Of a DNA stretch of 64,000 bases, positions 50,588 to 62,799 are shown piece by piece; position 1 is the first letter of the stretch; the number at the start of each line of letters is the position of its first letter. Source of the DNA: Amborella trichopoda (lineage: Eukaryota; Streptophyta; Magnoliopsida; Amborellales; Amborellaceae); contig NW_006499728.1 in NCBI RefSeq assembly GCF_000471905.2, forward strand, positions 6,181,277 to 6,245,276, given 5' to 3'. The notes beneath the pieces were generated by a model. It had not been told where the DNA came from. It worked only from the letters and a program-made list of their open reading frames with translations, and searched no databases. Made by a program: the position numbers and the translations under genes.

Positions 50588-50937
50588 TAAGAGAAATGAT
50601 CTTATAGGAACCCCCCTTCCCCCCACCTATGTGTAGGACCCCAAAAGATCACCATGTGATAATTTTTCTAGAGAAGTCAAGTCCCACACCCATGTGATAA
50701 TTTTTCTAGAGATCCATGTCAACTTTAATGGTTATCCTTTAGGGTCTTATACACATAAGTGGGGGAGGGTCTTATAGGATAATTTTTCTAGAGATCCAAA
50801 TTTTTCTATAAATCTATAGAAAAGTCAAGTTCTACACCCATGTGATAAATTTTCTAGAGATCCATGTCAACTTTAATGGTGATCCTTTAGAGTCCTACAC
50901 ACATAGGTGGAGGAGGGTCCTATAGGATCATTACTCT
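50588..50937. repeat. Foldback MITE, about 350 bp
   Basis: Left end AGAGAAATGATCTTATAGGA then CACCTATGTGTAGGACC; right end GTCCTACACACATAGGTGGA then CCTATAGGATCATTACTCT. These are inverted repeats of about 60 bp. The interior contains direct duplication of CATGTGATAATTTTTCTAGA. Confidence 0.8.
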
Positions 50938-51300
50938 ATTAATAATATTAATATTATGTATTTACATTATGCATAGTGAATAGTGATCAACAAAAAAGTT
51001 CTGAAAGATCAAGTTCTTAAACCCCCTAAGAATTTAATCTTTCACTTTTTAACAAAGAATGGGAACTTTTGTTGAAAGATTAGTTTTGAACTTTTCATGG
51101 AAAGTGTGAAACAAATGTAGAACTTTTTCAAAAACTGAAAAAATACTTTCATAAAAACAAATACACCCTAAAAAATGCCCACTGACTTCCCCCTTTTCGC
51201 TGAAGCACACAAGCACTTGTCTTCCATAGCCAACCCAAAAGAGGGCTCCAAAATAAATATCATAACAATGGTTTTATGCTTTTTCAGAAACCTCTAGATT

Positions 51301-51570
51301 CGTAGTAAACACTTTTTTGCCTACTTTGATACTTCGCCTACATTCTCTCTCTCTCTCTCTCTCTANNNNNNNNNNNNNNNNNNNNNNNNNNNNNNNNNNN
51401 NNNNNNNNNNNNNNNNNNNNNNNNNNNNNNNNNNNNNNNNNNNNNNNNNNNNNNNNNNNNNNNNNNNNNNNNNNNNNNTACTACTACTAGTTATTAGTCT
51501 TCGTTTACTACGTACTACTACTACGTACGTACGTAACGTTTACTTACGTTCTTACGTACTACTACTCGTA

Positions 51571-51629
<59 letters not shown>

Positions 51630-51670
51630 GTAAACACTTTTTTGCCTACTTTGATACTTCGCCTACATTC
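51301..51670. other. Assembly gap with duplicated flanks
   Basis: N at 51366-51478. The 45-bp block CGTAGTAAACACTTTTTTGC ... CGCCTACATTC is identical at 51301-51345 and 51626-51670, each followed by CT-repeat. The bases 51479-51575 are irregular TACTACTACG words. Best read as the same locus represented twice around a failed (CT)n consensus. Confidence 0.85.
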
Positions 51671-51707
51671 CATCTCTCTCTCTCTCAAAATCACACACCT
51701 ACGTAAT

Positions 51708-52114
51708 CAGTTATTCAAAAAGCAGACCACCTAGCGCCTAGGTGGCCCGCCTAGGCAGTCCAAAAGGCCTTGGCGCATTGCCCAAAGCTAGGCGGCCAAT
51801 CTAGGTGGTGGTGCTCGCCTAGGCGGGAGGCCAACACCCAGCCCAAGGCAGCCACCCATGGCCTCCACCTTGCCTTAGGCGGGCAAAATTATTTTTTTTT
51901 CAAAGTTCAACAAAAATTGATCAAAACATCACCCGTTGATATTAGATTTAATTTTTGATGTTCTATAAATCTGTTGGAGGTGTTTTAGAAGATTTTGAAT
52001 CCTTAGAAGCATTTTTTACTATACATCCTTTTTGGATTCGACTGGGCCGCACAGGTTCTGGGCACCCGCTTAGGCGCTGGGCGGAGGACCTGCCTAGCGC
52101 TTTTTGAAACATTG
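51708..52114. mobile_element. hAT-like MITE rich in CCTAGGCG words
   Basis: Begins CAGTTATTCAAAAAGCAGAC and ends GCGCTTTTTGAAACATTG; the ends are inverted repeats. The interior has many GCCTAGGCG/CGCCTAGG words. The flanks TACGTAAT and CAGGTAAT match at 6 of 8 positions, compatible with an old 8-bp duplication. Confidence 0.7.
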
Positions 52115-52235
52115 CAGGTAATGGAATGATGAATTGTTTTTTAAAAACCTTAGTAATAATTTTGTAGCATTTTGAAGTCAACAAACATATGTATGTAGTG
52201 AAACATTTTTCAGTAATAAGGGTATGCAGCTCCTT

Positions 52236-52545
52236 GATATCTCTGATAATCACACTGAAAATAATTAAATAGAGAAATCAAAGTGCTGCTTAAATCTTTC
52301 CTCGATTTCAGTGTCAGCACTATTCTGAAGCTCATCTATGTAATGACCAAATTCTTCACTAAAAATTACATCATTGCATATTTGAGTAAAATGCTTTTTG
52401 ATTAAGCAACTCTTATGTTATCTCTGATAATTACACTAACAATAATTAATAGAGCTGCTTAGATCTTTCATTGGTCTTAGCTTTGGCACTCTTCTGAAGC
52501 TAATTCTATGGTATGACCAGATTCTACACTACAAATTACATAATG
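52236..52545. repeat. Tandem duplication, about 182-bp unit
   Basis: TATCTCTGATAATxACACT, AATAATTAA, TAGAGCTGCTTA, TCTGAAGCT and ATGACCA recur in the same order at 52236 and 52418. It lies downstream of the ORC1 3' end. Confidence 0.75.
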
Positions 52546-53193
52546 ACCCTTGGAGACAGCTTCCAGCCTCAACAAAGGGACTATGGACTGCCAGGGACCT
52601 GCTCAAGAGAAACCGCAAAAGAACCGGTTCTTACAACAATGAGGAAGTAAGGAGAAAAGGAATGGTGGCCTTACCTTCACCAATAGAATGTTTATCTCTT
52701 GTGCCATATATTGTCAAGCGTGGGCATGGCAGAGATCATTTGATGAGCAGTCTATCACTACAGCCTCCCAATAGAGAGGAAAAAGAAAGAGCTTGTTCTT
52801 TGAAACAATTCCATAAACACCATTGGCGTTCTAATTATTTTATGCTTTGGGCTTGAAGTATTTCTTCTGGGCCTCCCATGCAGTTCAGTTTCAGCCATAA
52901 AAGGGGTAGAAAGTAGACAAGGGGTGTATTATTAACTCAATGAAAAAATAGTTCTTAGATAAAGATATTCCACCTGTTCAGCTTGTAGCAATCTTTCTCT
53001 CATCCTCCATTATAGAGTTCTAAATTCTTTTTCAACTCCCTTGATGAAAAAAAAAAGAAAAAAATCATATCCAGCAGTAAAAGTCTTTCACTTGCATTCC
53101 TCTCACTTGCCTCATATAAAAAGGCTAATAATAATAAAAGGAAAAACTTATAAATCAACAAGAAACTTGTTTGTGGGGAATTAAGATTGCAGG
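52546..53193. other. Region downstream of ORC1, probably including its 3' UTR
   Basis: No clear gene. A 64-codon plus ORF (52662-52856) is unrecognised. The part next to 53194 should be ORC1 3' UTR on the minus strand. A polyadenylation signal was not fixed. Confidence 0.35.
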
Positions 53194-56100
53194 CTACAAG
53201 TACTTGGAAATCCAAGGCAGCTCTGCACAGTCCTTCAATGCAAAAGCCACATCATCGCTGTCATAAAAGCACAGGTGAAATAATTTAAAAAATTGGCACA
53301 CAAAGTTCCCTCAGACAAATGATGAGAAAATAATGGAAATCTGACCTTGGAAAGTTCAGCTGCAATTTCTGCAAGCTATGTCGAGTTCCGGGCTCACAAA
53401 GAAGTAATCGGCATTCCCCGAGCTTGCAACTGCAAGGTAATCGAGGTGAGTTTATTTGCATTGAAAGTACACCATCCACTGACCTAGTGATATTTTGGGA
53501 GAACAACAATTGATGGATAACAGAGATTAACTGTACTTCCTGATGACAGTGTATCACTACCACCTGTAACCCACACTGTTGCAAATCTTAGATGAATGCA
53601 TAAAGCATGGGCCAAGAATGCAGGTTTGACCTTAGCTCCAATGGGGATATCTGATGTGAAAACTGAAGTTTAAATGTTTTATAAAGATATATTTTGGCAT
53701 ATGATGAGGTAACCTAACTCAAACATGATTCCCAAACGATGACAGTATCATTTGTCATCCAAAGATTTTGAGCTTTTAACATACCGCTCAATCACAAAGG
53801 ACAATTTTGTATCAAACAGGAAAAAAATCATAAAATTTTCTGCAAGCTAGCAAAAGAAACTCCAGTATTTCACCCAAACTCTTTCTTTTGAATTGATCAC
53901 TCCCCAAAATTATAATGTTAGAAATGAATAAAAGATAGAGCTCCATCCAAACCCTAAACAGATAGCCTTTGTTCACTTTTGCAGCAAAATTCTCTTTGAC
54001 AAATACAAGATCATTGATTGACATAATCTACTTACCCAAGTTTAAAGAGGATATCCCATCCCGGACATTTTTCTCCATGGCTTGCACAGAGAGAAGCAAC
54101 AGACACTGCAAGCTGCATTGTACACACCAAATACAAACAAGGGATCTAAAACAGCGAACTTCTTAGAAGAGGATACAAGTTTTTAGTTAATTGCACTATA
54201 CGTTGATCTCGGTCTCCAAGATTAAATGGCTCCAGAAAAGCTCAACGGCCACTTTTAGAGATAGATAGATACACTACAATACTGGGAAAAGTTTATATAA
54301 GGTTGCAACCTTAAAATGTAGAATTAAAGATGCACCTCAAAAATATGAAAAAAAGAGAGATTTTGAGTCCCAGAAATAGCACATCTTTCAACATATTATC
54401 TAGACCATCCATTTTCAAGATTTTCATATGTTTGTAGATCTACTTCATTTTAACCATTTTTGAAGTTTATAATTTTAGAATTAGATATGAAAATAGATTT
54501 TTGGATAATCCTAAGAATTTTTTATACCAAAATTACATGTTATGATAAAATTTGGAGGTGCGCCTTAATTGGATTGTTTAAGGTTGCAGAAGCCACACCC
54601 ATACATAATTGGCCTTAAATTGTTTCCTACTTGAATTACCTCTGAGGCAGCCAAAATTCCTCAAGAAGCTCACAAACTTACCTTGTCAAAGGTGGTTTCA
54701 GCCATCCCCGTTTTGTAGAGCTCGCGGACCAAGGCAACCAGCATGATTTTACTTAATTTTGAACATCCTTTGATCACCTGAGGGAAAAATAAAAACTAAT
54801 AAATCTATTCTGTAGGCATCAGAAATAAGTCTCGTGAAGGAGGAGAGAACCATAGTATTCTGCATGCTCCATGGGTAACCAAAATTTCTGCTTTTCATCA
54901 GAGAGCATAACCACCTAAATTGATCAATGACGGGCTCATGGGGTGGTCAAGCAACATGATCAAGAGACATGGAACTTTTCATCTCAAGCCTAACATTTGT
55001 AGGTTGGCATCCCCAGCATTCCAAAGCGAAGCAAATTGTCATGGTTATTAAATAATCCAATGGACCATAGTTCATTTGGGTTGTGACCATCTTGGAATAA
55101 TGGGCCGAGATGGAGACCAAGTGGAATTGTGGGATGCACAAAAATAGCACACAACCCTCATGATGGTTCATGCACTCAATCACCATCTATTCTATTAGAT
55201 AATAATATGGTCATGATCCCAATGAAATATGGTTTCTATGGTCATTGGATTTGAGCATATTTTTCTCTGGAGTCATTTTTCATGATTGAGGAACTACTTG
55301 AATTGTTCTCACCTGAATATGAGGTGCTTGAAACATTTCATGTATAGCAGCTTCTACTTCAGCCATCCCAACCAGACATTTTCCTGGGAACATAGGAAAA
55401 TAAAAAGCTGAACTTGTATCTTGTGAAAGCTCAATGTCTCCAACAAGAACAGTACTAAGGCAAATCAATAAATAAAGGAGCGCATCAATATTTCAGTTTA
55501 TTATTATTTGATTTCTGTAACATCAGATTTCTAGCGTAAATCACCAGTTTCTTTCTTTATTGTGGGTGTCAAAAACAAGAGTGCAACAATCTTCAAAAAC
55601 CACAGGAATACAGAGTACCGATTTACCAATGTCCCAAAGTGAATAGTGGAACAGATCAGAAACATGGTCAACGAACGACAATGATATCCACTTCAAAAAT
55701 AGATTCCAAATGGCCTCCAGTCCCCTTCACCCCCAAAAAGAAGACATACGCTATGTACTGGCAGCTATGGCATTACTAGAATATTTTCTGCAAGATCCTA
55801 CTGCAGTGGTTTCTATTTGAAATACATTATTAGGATTACATGTGCATATGATTAATTGCTTCTCATATTTTTGCATTAAGATCGGGCAAGGCTCACTACC
55901 CTGCCGCACCAACTGAAAGTCATTGACATACAAGAATTGGAATCATGAAAGGTGCCCTGTTTGTTCAATATCAGAACAGAATATTACCTGCTTTGGCATT
56001 GTGAGAAGAATTTGTGGATCCCACTGTTTGCTTAAGTTGATAATCTGCTAGCTCTGCAGCACGCCGACACAGTTCCAAGGCACGCCGAGCATCCCCCGAA

Positions 56101-59100
56101 ATGGCTGCAACCTGAATGTAAACAAAAGCCCACGAGTATAAATAGATGAACATATGGATCAATGACAATGCATATTGTGCAATATACGATAGCATCCGAA
56201 AGAATATCACCCAAAAAAAAAAAACTTGGATGTCTATATTTAACGATCTATACATGCAAGCACGGAAACATATCCAATACAAATGTGAGCTATCTGATAT
56301 AGGAAACGAAAAGTCAATGAAATTTGTAATCAAAGAGAGGTTTAACATAGCTAGATCAAACCCACCTTTCTTGATGCAAATTCAATCGCCTGATTCTCAA
56401 ATGCATCAATGCCCTTAAGACGAGTGGATATGATCTCTTGCAGTTGTTGATAAGAATATGGACCAAAACATAGCCGCTGCATACCCATTCTGCTTGTAAT
56501 ACGAGGAAGCAACTTTTCTGGAAGATCCATAGTATTTGCTATCCCTGTACGTAGAACCATTAGCTTTTGACCTATGAACGAATACAACACAGATAACAAA
56601 AGAATCTGGCTAAAATTTGACATACCTATGACAACCAACTTGGAGTGTGCTCTAGAGGGCCAATCAAGTACGTTGTATAAAACCTGCGATGTGATGAGAA
56701 AGGCATGATTCTAACCAAGATAACAAGTAGATTCTACAGTAAGAATAATCCCCCCATCCCGTTGAGAAAATTGCAGGTTTGTATTAGGTATTATAAGTGT
56801 AAATAATGAAAATATAAACTGCAAAGGAAAATATATAAAAGATAACAAGTAGATTCTACAGTAAGAATAATCCCCCATAACCTTTAGCAAATTGCAGGTT
56901 TGTATTAGGTATTATAAATGTAAATAATGAAAATATAAACTGCAAAAAAAAAAATTATACCGATTGATTGCGGGTTACTAAGAGATCGAGCTCATCTATA
57001 AGTAAGACACAGGGCTGGGTTTCTTCTTTGCTCAACCGATTGCTCTCTGAAAACCGCTCATTTAGCAGGTGAAAGGCCTTCTTCCAGCCAACCCGGTGCC
57101 CACTTAATGCTTCATATAGAACCTACAAAAAGTAGCATTTGGTTTTAGCAAAGTTGAGTCGACCTACCAGCAACAAGAACACCCATAAATAAAAATTAAC
57201 AGCCCATATGTATAAAGCATAGTTGAGGGAACCTTCGGGGTAAGGCCACAGTCCCATCTTAGGAACTCGATCCGTGATTCCTCTAGGGAATCTTATAGGG
57301 AGCTGGGTATAGACGAATAGGGATCTCAGTCTACATGAATGTAGGATTCCTTCAAGGAGAAGAGTTGTACTATTAATTGAACTACTAGTATTTTCCTTGG
57401 TACTATAGATTTATTTCTTTGTAATATATTAAACTATGGTGCATATCTCATCGTGGTATACTAGAACTACCATATTAAAAAATTACAATCTAATATCATA
57501 GTAAGCCAATTTATGATATTGTTAAATTATGTTATTGTAGTAAATTGGAATACTATAGTTATGACATTGGGAATAAGCTAACGTGTATGATAATAGATTG
57601 AGCAGGCATCGGCTGAATCCTAATTTTATCATATACTATTATTTTATCTTGTTTTATATATAGTGGAGCTTAGATTCCTCCAAGTCAAAACCTCGATCCC
57701 AGTGGCATGGGATCTCGCTCCTAGATATACTAGGATTTTGCTCTTTAACTTGTTGAATGTAAGGGCGCCAATCCTAACCCTAGGGAGCTTCCACCCTATG
57801 GTGGTTCGGCGTTTTCCGAACCTATCCTGCTCCCGAACCTGCCCTTGCCTCCAACAACTATGGTACAAAGTTAATGAACCCTATATTCTTTTTCTTTTTC
57901 AGTTTGATAATTACATGCTACACCATGTGTAAAACAATGACATATTACGTACAAACTTGTCACCATATTTACCTAAATAGGTAAAAAAATCGTTACCTTG
58001 TATATATTCTCTGGAGAGGCCAACTTCAGACTATTTATCTCAACAAAGCGATGAGGCTGTAGCCTTCCTGCATCAACTTCACACTTCAGATGCCTCATCA
58101 CAGCTAGTACGCTCATAGTCTGCATTTTGCAGTAGATGAAGAAGCACTGCTTAGTACATGTTTGATGTAAACATACTTAGTACATGTTAGATGCAAAGCA
58201 CATGCTCAGACAAACATTTCACAAATAAAGTACCTGAACCCCTCTAATTGATAAAAAATGTTACCTTGCCAGTCCCAGGAACGCCATGGATATAGAGGCA
58301 CCTTCCAAGGCATTGATCTCCACTAATTGCTCCTCTGATAAATGCAGCAATATCCTCCATTTCTCTAATAGATAATCAAATGCTTGCATTAGGAACAAAA
58401 AAAATTGTCTTGAAAGTCTATGAAAGTACATAAAATAGCATTGGGTGTACTTGTTTCTGCAAGGCAGTGATTTGGGCAATGTTGCTAACAAGAGTGTTGC
58501 TTTTGCCCTTTCGAGTTCTGTCTGCTTATGAAACCTCACATGCTCTGGAATTTTCTTAGTCCCTATTCTCTGAAGCCCAAATATTTGCCCTTTTCGCGAG
58601 TTCTAAATGAGAAAACCAATAGCTGAAGTACATTAGCCAAACAAACTTAAGTGACGTAAATTAATTGTAATAAGAAAATCTGGTCACCCAAAATTTTAGA
58701 AACATGAAAAGCTTCTATCATACAGCTGCCGGTTCATGCATATGACATGAGTTTTTAGCTGCTGAGACTCCTTTCAGACGTTCCTGCTCATATTCATATT
58801 CCTCCTCCATATCAGAGCCCGAATCTTTTGAAGAATCCCAGTCTTCAGTGTCTCCATCTGTATAACTCTGGCAAAACAGTGACCAAAATAGTTCCACTTA
58901 AACAAATAAGCTCCTAAATGAACTCTTCTTGCATGAGTCCATAGTAAAAAAACCATGTAATGTGCATGATTCAGACCATCCTACCTCTTCGTCATTATCA
59001 ATATCAGCAATGCGCTTGAAAGTATGCCATTGAACATCATACTCATACTCACAGAGAAAGACATCATCACCATCATTGCTGGATTTTGAAAATTCTTTTG

Positions 59101-62100
59101 GGGTCATAACATAGCAATGTCTGAAGACAGATTCCATCTACAAAAATGAGAATCATTAATAAACATAGAAAGGAACAAAAAACAAAGGACTTCATAACTT
59201 GTCAATAGATTCACAATGTGCAGCACAACTGAACTAATAACAGGTCCTGACTTCTAACAAATGCATAGGTAGGTGTGAATGGATGTATGCATGCATGCAT
59301 GTATGCATGAATGTGGGGTACGTAGGCAGGCATCAATGTGCGTATGTATATATGCGTATGTAGAACACATGCGTGTGCACACTTATGCATACCAGATCCG
59401 CAGCTGCGCGCACTTATGCATACCAGATCCGTAGCTGCGCACACTTATGCATACCAGATCCGCAGCTGCGCGCACTTATGCATACCAGATCCGTAGCTGC
59501 GCACACTTATGCATACCAGATCCGCAGCTGCGCACACTTATGCATACCAGATCCGCAGCTGCGCACACCCACATGAACACGTCCACATGTGAACACACAT
59601 TACGAGCAGATCGAGTTAAGTGAAGAAAGGGCCATCAATTTAGATGAATGTAAGTAGGAAACCATATTTGACATTCGAACACCCACATGAACACGTCCAC
59701 ATGTGAACACACATTACGAGCAGATCGAGTTAAGTGAAGAAAGGGCCATCAATTTAGATGAATGTAAGTAGGAAACCATATTTGACATTCGAACAGATCA
59801 AGTTAAGTGAAGAATAGGCCATCAATTTAGATGAACATAAGTATGAAACTACATTTGACATTCGAAACAGCTAACATTCAAGTCAATTCCCAACAATGCG
59901 TCAAGCCAAATGATGGTACTGCGTGCAATTAGGACTTTGTATAATATCAATAGTTGCACAATGAGCACTGCAAACTCTAACATTTTCTAGCACTTAAATT
60001 TATCATGTAGTATTTGCAGGGTTGATGCATCTTTATTTTATCTCACTTGGGCTATGTCAACGAGTGTAACAACTTGATAGTTTCATAAATTTAAGTTTCA
60101 AGTACAAGATCAAATAATTTCATAACGTAAGTTCCTATCTGTGAGCTGTGAGGAAATTATAAAGAATTTGATTTCAGAAGATAATTAATTTGTTGACAAG
60201 ATTAAACCTTCTCACAAAATAGATCACTTGCTAAGGTCCCGTGTTCATTGTGAAAGGAGTTGGCGAACGAAAGTGGAGCTAACATACCTCAATGTCATCA
60301 AAATCATTTGTCCTGAAAATTTCCCGACGCAGATTATGAGGTTGCCTTCCGATCGTTGTCTCTTCAGGAATGAGATACCACCGAGCCTTACACCAATAGT
60401 TGCCATCAGTTTCCTTCCATATGCTGCATCCATTTCGAGCCTCAAAAAGTGCATAAAATGTAGTTGTATTAAAATAAACAAAAACATATAAAGGCCTCCA
60501 ATATCTTGCTAGTTTGGATAGCAAATTACTCCGCCTCAATATAGTAAACTTCAAACTTTGACAATAATTTGCCTTGTCCAGATTTCACTAAGTACAAATT
60601 TCTCAATAATACTCTCCAAATCCTCGATTCAGAGGCATGCTGCAAAACGATTCTAGATATGGACAAATTCCAGAAAGGGCTTATGGCATAGATGGTCAGA
60701 ATGTTGCTTCTTGATTTCCATTCCTACCAGATCCTATGTTAATTTTTCAAAAAAGTAAAAGGACAAATTCAACCACTGGAAATTTATGGAATATTTGCTA
60801 TGCATGTAGTAATATAGCTACCATTTAAGCAGAAGGTTCAGACAAACCCACTCTGAGCACGTGCCAAAAAGATTCACTCTAATCCACATGTTATCTCTTA
60901 AAATTAGAAGATAAATACACCGGAAACCACTGTAAGCCCCGGGGCAGAGAGAGAGAGCATGATCACAATCAAGATGGACAAAGAGGAGGAACATAAGAGG
61001 CCATAGAGCATGAATGCATTCAGTTCACTTTTCCTCTCAGAAATCACAATCAGGAGAAACATGAAAAGAGAAAATGCATTCATGCTTTACCTCTCAATAC
61101 GAGCAGCCCAAAGGTCACTCGAAAGAAGCTTCTCTCTAGCTGTCCTGCTAATCTTCTTCCCTTTTGGTGGCTTTGGTAGTTCTACTACAACCCCATTTTT
61201 ACGAGCTTCACAAAACCCACAAACCCAATCCCCTTCAGGTACCTCCTTCAATGGAGGCTTGAGACACCTGAGATGAAAACCCCCTAAACATTCATCACAC
61301 TCGATCATCACAGCTCTCCCTGACCTGAAACAAACCCTACATTCCTCGACCTCTGGATCCTCACCATCAGAGCTTGCATTTTCTCTCCTCTTCACATATA
61401 CATCATCACCAACTGAGAATTCAGCACCATCGTAGACAATCTTCTTATAAAACACTCTTTTCTTTTTAAGCCCCAGGTTTCCCTTTTTCTCAACTCCATG
61501 GCCACTGAATTTCAACGAATTTTGTTCATTTTTCTTGTTTTTCCTTGCATTTTGGCTGGACCTTGTGTTTCTCAACACTACAAGATCATCATAAACTTTC
61601 CCCGACTTCCCATTTTTGGCAAATTCCTTCTTCCATTTTCCATTTTTTGTGGCAACATTTTTCCCTGAGCTCCCATCTTCCTCTACTGAATGCCCTGATT
61701 TTCCTTTTCTGGAAACCGATCGTCCACCATTTGTGCTAGACACACCATTTCCCTTTCCAGAAAATGCAGAAGCTTCTGGTTCAGCAAACAACCTCTTTCT
61801 CTTCCTACATTCTGATATATCTGGAGAGATCGGAGACAACAAAAGCTCAGACGATCTTTCCCCATTGTTTTTTTGAATGCGGGATTTTTTGCTATTTTCA
61901 CCATCATCAACCAAACCTTTTTTCTCTTGAACAGCTTCTGTCTTTCTAGTACCAGTTCTTTTCCCATTTTTAGAAGGTTTAGGCGTCTCAAATGAATCAG
62001 CGTAACTCACTGTGCCTTGTATAGCAGAATGTTCTGGATTGAACGCAAGCTTTCTCGCAGGTCTTCGAGGGGCAGGATTTGATGGTGTGGAAGGAAATGC

Positions 62101-62244
62101 TAGAATGGATGATGGAGAAATTTGGGTTTCCTGGTCTTCGGATGCTAGGGTTCGCCCGTTTTTGGCATTTGCAGGGGTTTCCTGGTCTTTGGATGTTAGG
62201 GTTCGCCGGTTTTTGGCATTTGCAGGGGTTTCGGCCATGGCCAT
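53194..62244 (-). CDS. ORC1: Origin recognition complex subunit 1 (BAH-PHD and AAA+), complete, 16 exons
   Basis: Exons on the minus strand: 62244-61091, 60423-60288, 59137-58985, 58867-58724, 58602-58451, 58364-58265, 58119-57997, 57122-56961, 56683-56626, 56544-56366, 56111-55988, 55383-55313, 54777-54682, 54112-54036, 53429-53346, 53257-53194. They join to 2877 nt, 958 codons, with no stop and consistent phases. Residues 1-275 are a basic, disordered tail. A BAH domain starts near 280 (FSVGDDVYVKRR) and is split by a C4HC3 PHD finger (about 301-345; CRVCF, CDECLGGFHLRC, CGFC), the plant ORC1 arrangement; BAH resumes in exons 2-3 (WKETDGNYWCKARWY, CEYEYDVQW). The AAA+ ATPase has Walker A GVPGTGKT (about 607-614, intron before the T), Walker B LLIDELDLL (about 692-700), and sensor-1 Asn in GIANTMDLPE. 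A winged-helix C-terminus ends PWISKYL. In the nucleus it binds origins, hydrolyses ATP and reads histone H3 tails to license replication. All key residues are present. Confidence 0.96.
54287..54600. repeat. MITE-like dispersed repeat, family A, copy 4, in ORC1 intron 13
   Basis: Begins AAAAGTTTATATAAGGTTGC and AAGATGCACCTCAAAAATAT; ends GGAGGTGCGCCTTAATTGGA, TTGTTTAAGGTTGCAG. Inverted ends GGTGC(A/G)(C/T)CT around an AT-rich interior. Landmarks (CATCCATTTTCAAGATTTTC, TTTGTAGATCTA) match 8340-8460 loosely. Confidence 0.6.
56717..56950. repeat. 122-bp tandem duplication in ORC1 intron 8
   Basis: AAGATAACAAGTAGATTCTA ... AATGAAAATATAAACTGCAA appears at 56717 and 56839 with few differences. The second copy ends 15-20 bp from the donor of exon 8 as transcribed. 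Confidence 0.88.
57123..57996. other. ORC1 intron 7; foreign-looking insert
   Basis: The middle (57220-57880) is less AT-rich than the flanking intron and holds GGAACTCGATCC, GTTCGGCGTTTTCCGAAC and an 89-codon ORF of no recognised family. It could be an old retroelement piece; not identified. Confidence 0.3.
59277..59370. repeat. (TGCA/TGTA)n simple repeat in ORC1 intron 2
   Basis: GGATGTATGCATGCATGCAT, GTATGCATGAATG, followed by GTATGTATATATGCGTATGT. Alternating purine-pyrimidine sequence directly next to the 31-bp minisatellite. Confidence 0.8.
59381..59566. repeat. 31-bp minisatellite, six units, in ORC1 intron 2
   Basis: Unit ACTTATGCATACCAGATCCG + (C/T)AGCTGCGC(G/A)C starts at 59381, 59412, 59443, 59474, 59505 and 59536. 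The first four alternate between two variants (a 62-bp higher-order unit); the last two carry the C-A variant. 31 is not a multiple of three, so the ORF through it is a by-product. Confidence 0.95.
59576..59870. repeat. 104-bp tandem duplication, about 2.7 units, in ORC1 intron 2
   Basis: CACCCACATGAACACGTCCA starts at 59576 and 59680. The segment GTTAAGTGAAGAA, AATTTAGATGAA, TTTGACATTCGAA occurs a third time at about 59793-59870 with more substitutions. The first two units appear identical, so the expansion is recent. Confidence 0.93.
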
Positions 62245-62309
62245 GGCCTCCTCTAGAGAGAGAAGCGATTCATGGGTCTGTGATATGCATTTTCTTTGTA
62301 GAGAGAGAA

Positions 62310-62320
62310 TTGGCGGGAAA
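62310..62320 (-). promoter_or_regulatory. E2F-type site upstream of ORC1
   Basis: TTTCCCGCCAA on the minus strand, 66-76 bp before the ORC1 ATG, matches the E2F consensus TTTSSCGS. ORC genes are known E2F targets in plants, giving G1/S expression. The sequence match is direct; function is inferred. Confidence 0.75.
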
Positions 62321-62799
62321 TTTCTTTTTTAATATCCCTTTAGGGTCTGCTAAGGCCACCCGAAATTTTAGTAACCCACACAAACTATGCATCCAAACCA
62401 TCGGTGGCATTATTGTTTTTAAAATTTAATTGTCTCCTTCTCAGCCATTGTTTAGCGGAGGCAATGGAACCATACCCCATTGGGTATGGGTCGAGCATTT
62501 TGGATTCAACGGGTCAGGTTCGGGTCTAAAATTTAGACCCAAACATTATACGGGTCTGGGTACACTCTAGAGGGACCCAACACATATCTGGAAACAGTTA
62601 GAAATAAAATATTTTGTAAGAAAAAATTACAAAAAAAAAAAAACCAAGACTTCACTTTCTATATAACTTACCCCAACCTAACATTTTCTCTCAATTTTTT
62701 TCCAAAAATATACTTTCTATGCAAATACCCACCAACCAAATAAAAAATAAAAAATGCTTAAAGTACGATCTCTTACTTTTACATTACCTACGCCTCTCT
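62321..62799. other. Upstream of ORC1: leader/promoter and a GGGTC-rich repeat
   Basis: 62470-62585 has words CCCATTGGGTATGGG, GGGTCAGGTTCGGG and GGTCTAAAATTTAGACC, like the interiors of the MITEs at 35778 and 46898. Clear ends were not found. No gene. Confidence 0.4.

Noticed and set aside
59373..59566. CRISPR-like direct repeats
   Set aside because: Units are adjacent without unique spacers, and this is a plant nuclear gene intron.
59373..59576. 67-codon ORF through the 31-bp minisatellite, seemingly a repeat protein
   Set aside because: The unit is 31 bp, so the frame cycles and any strand is open by chance; it lies in ORC1 intron 2.
61545..61949. Plus-strand ORFs opposite ORC1 exon 1
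   Set aside because: Shadows of the ORC1 coding frame; no start context or family similarity.
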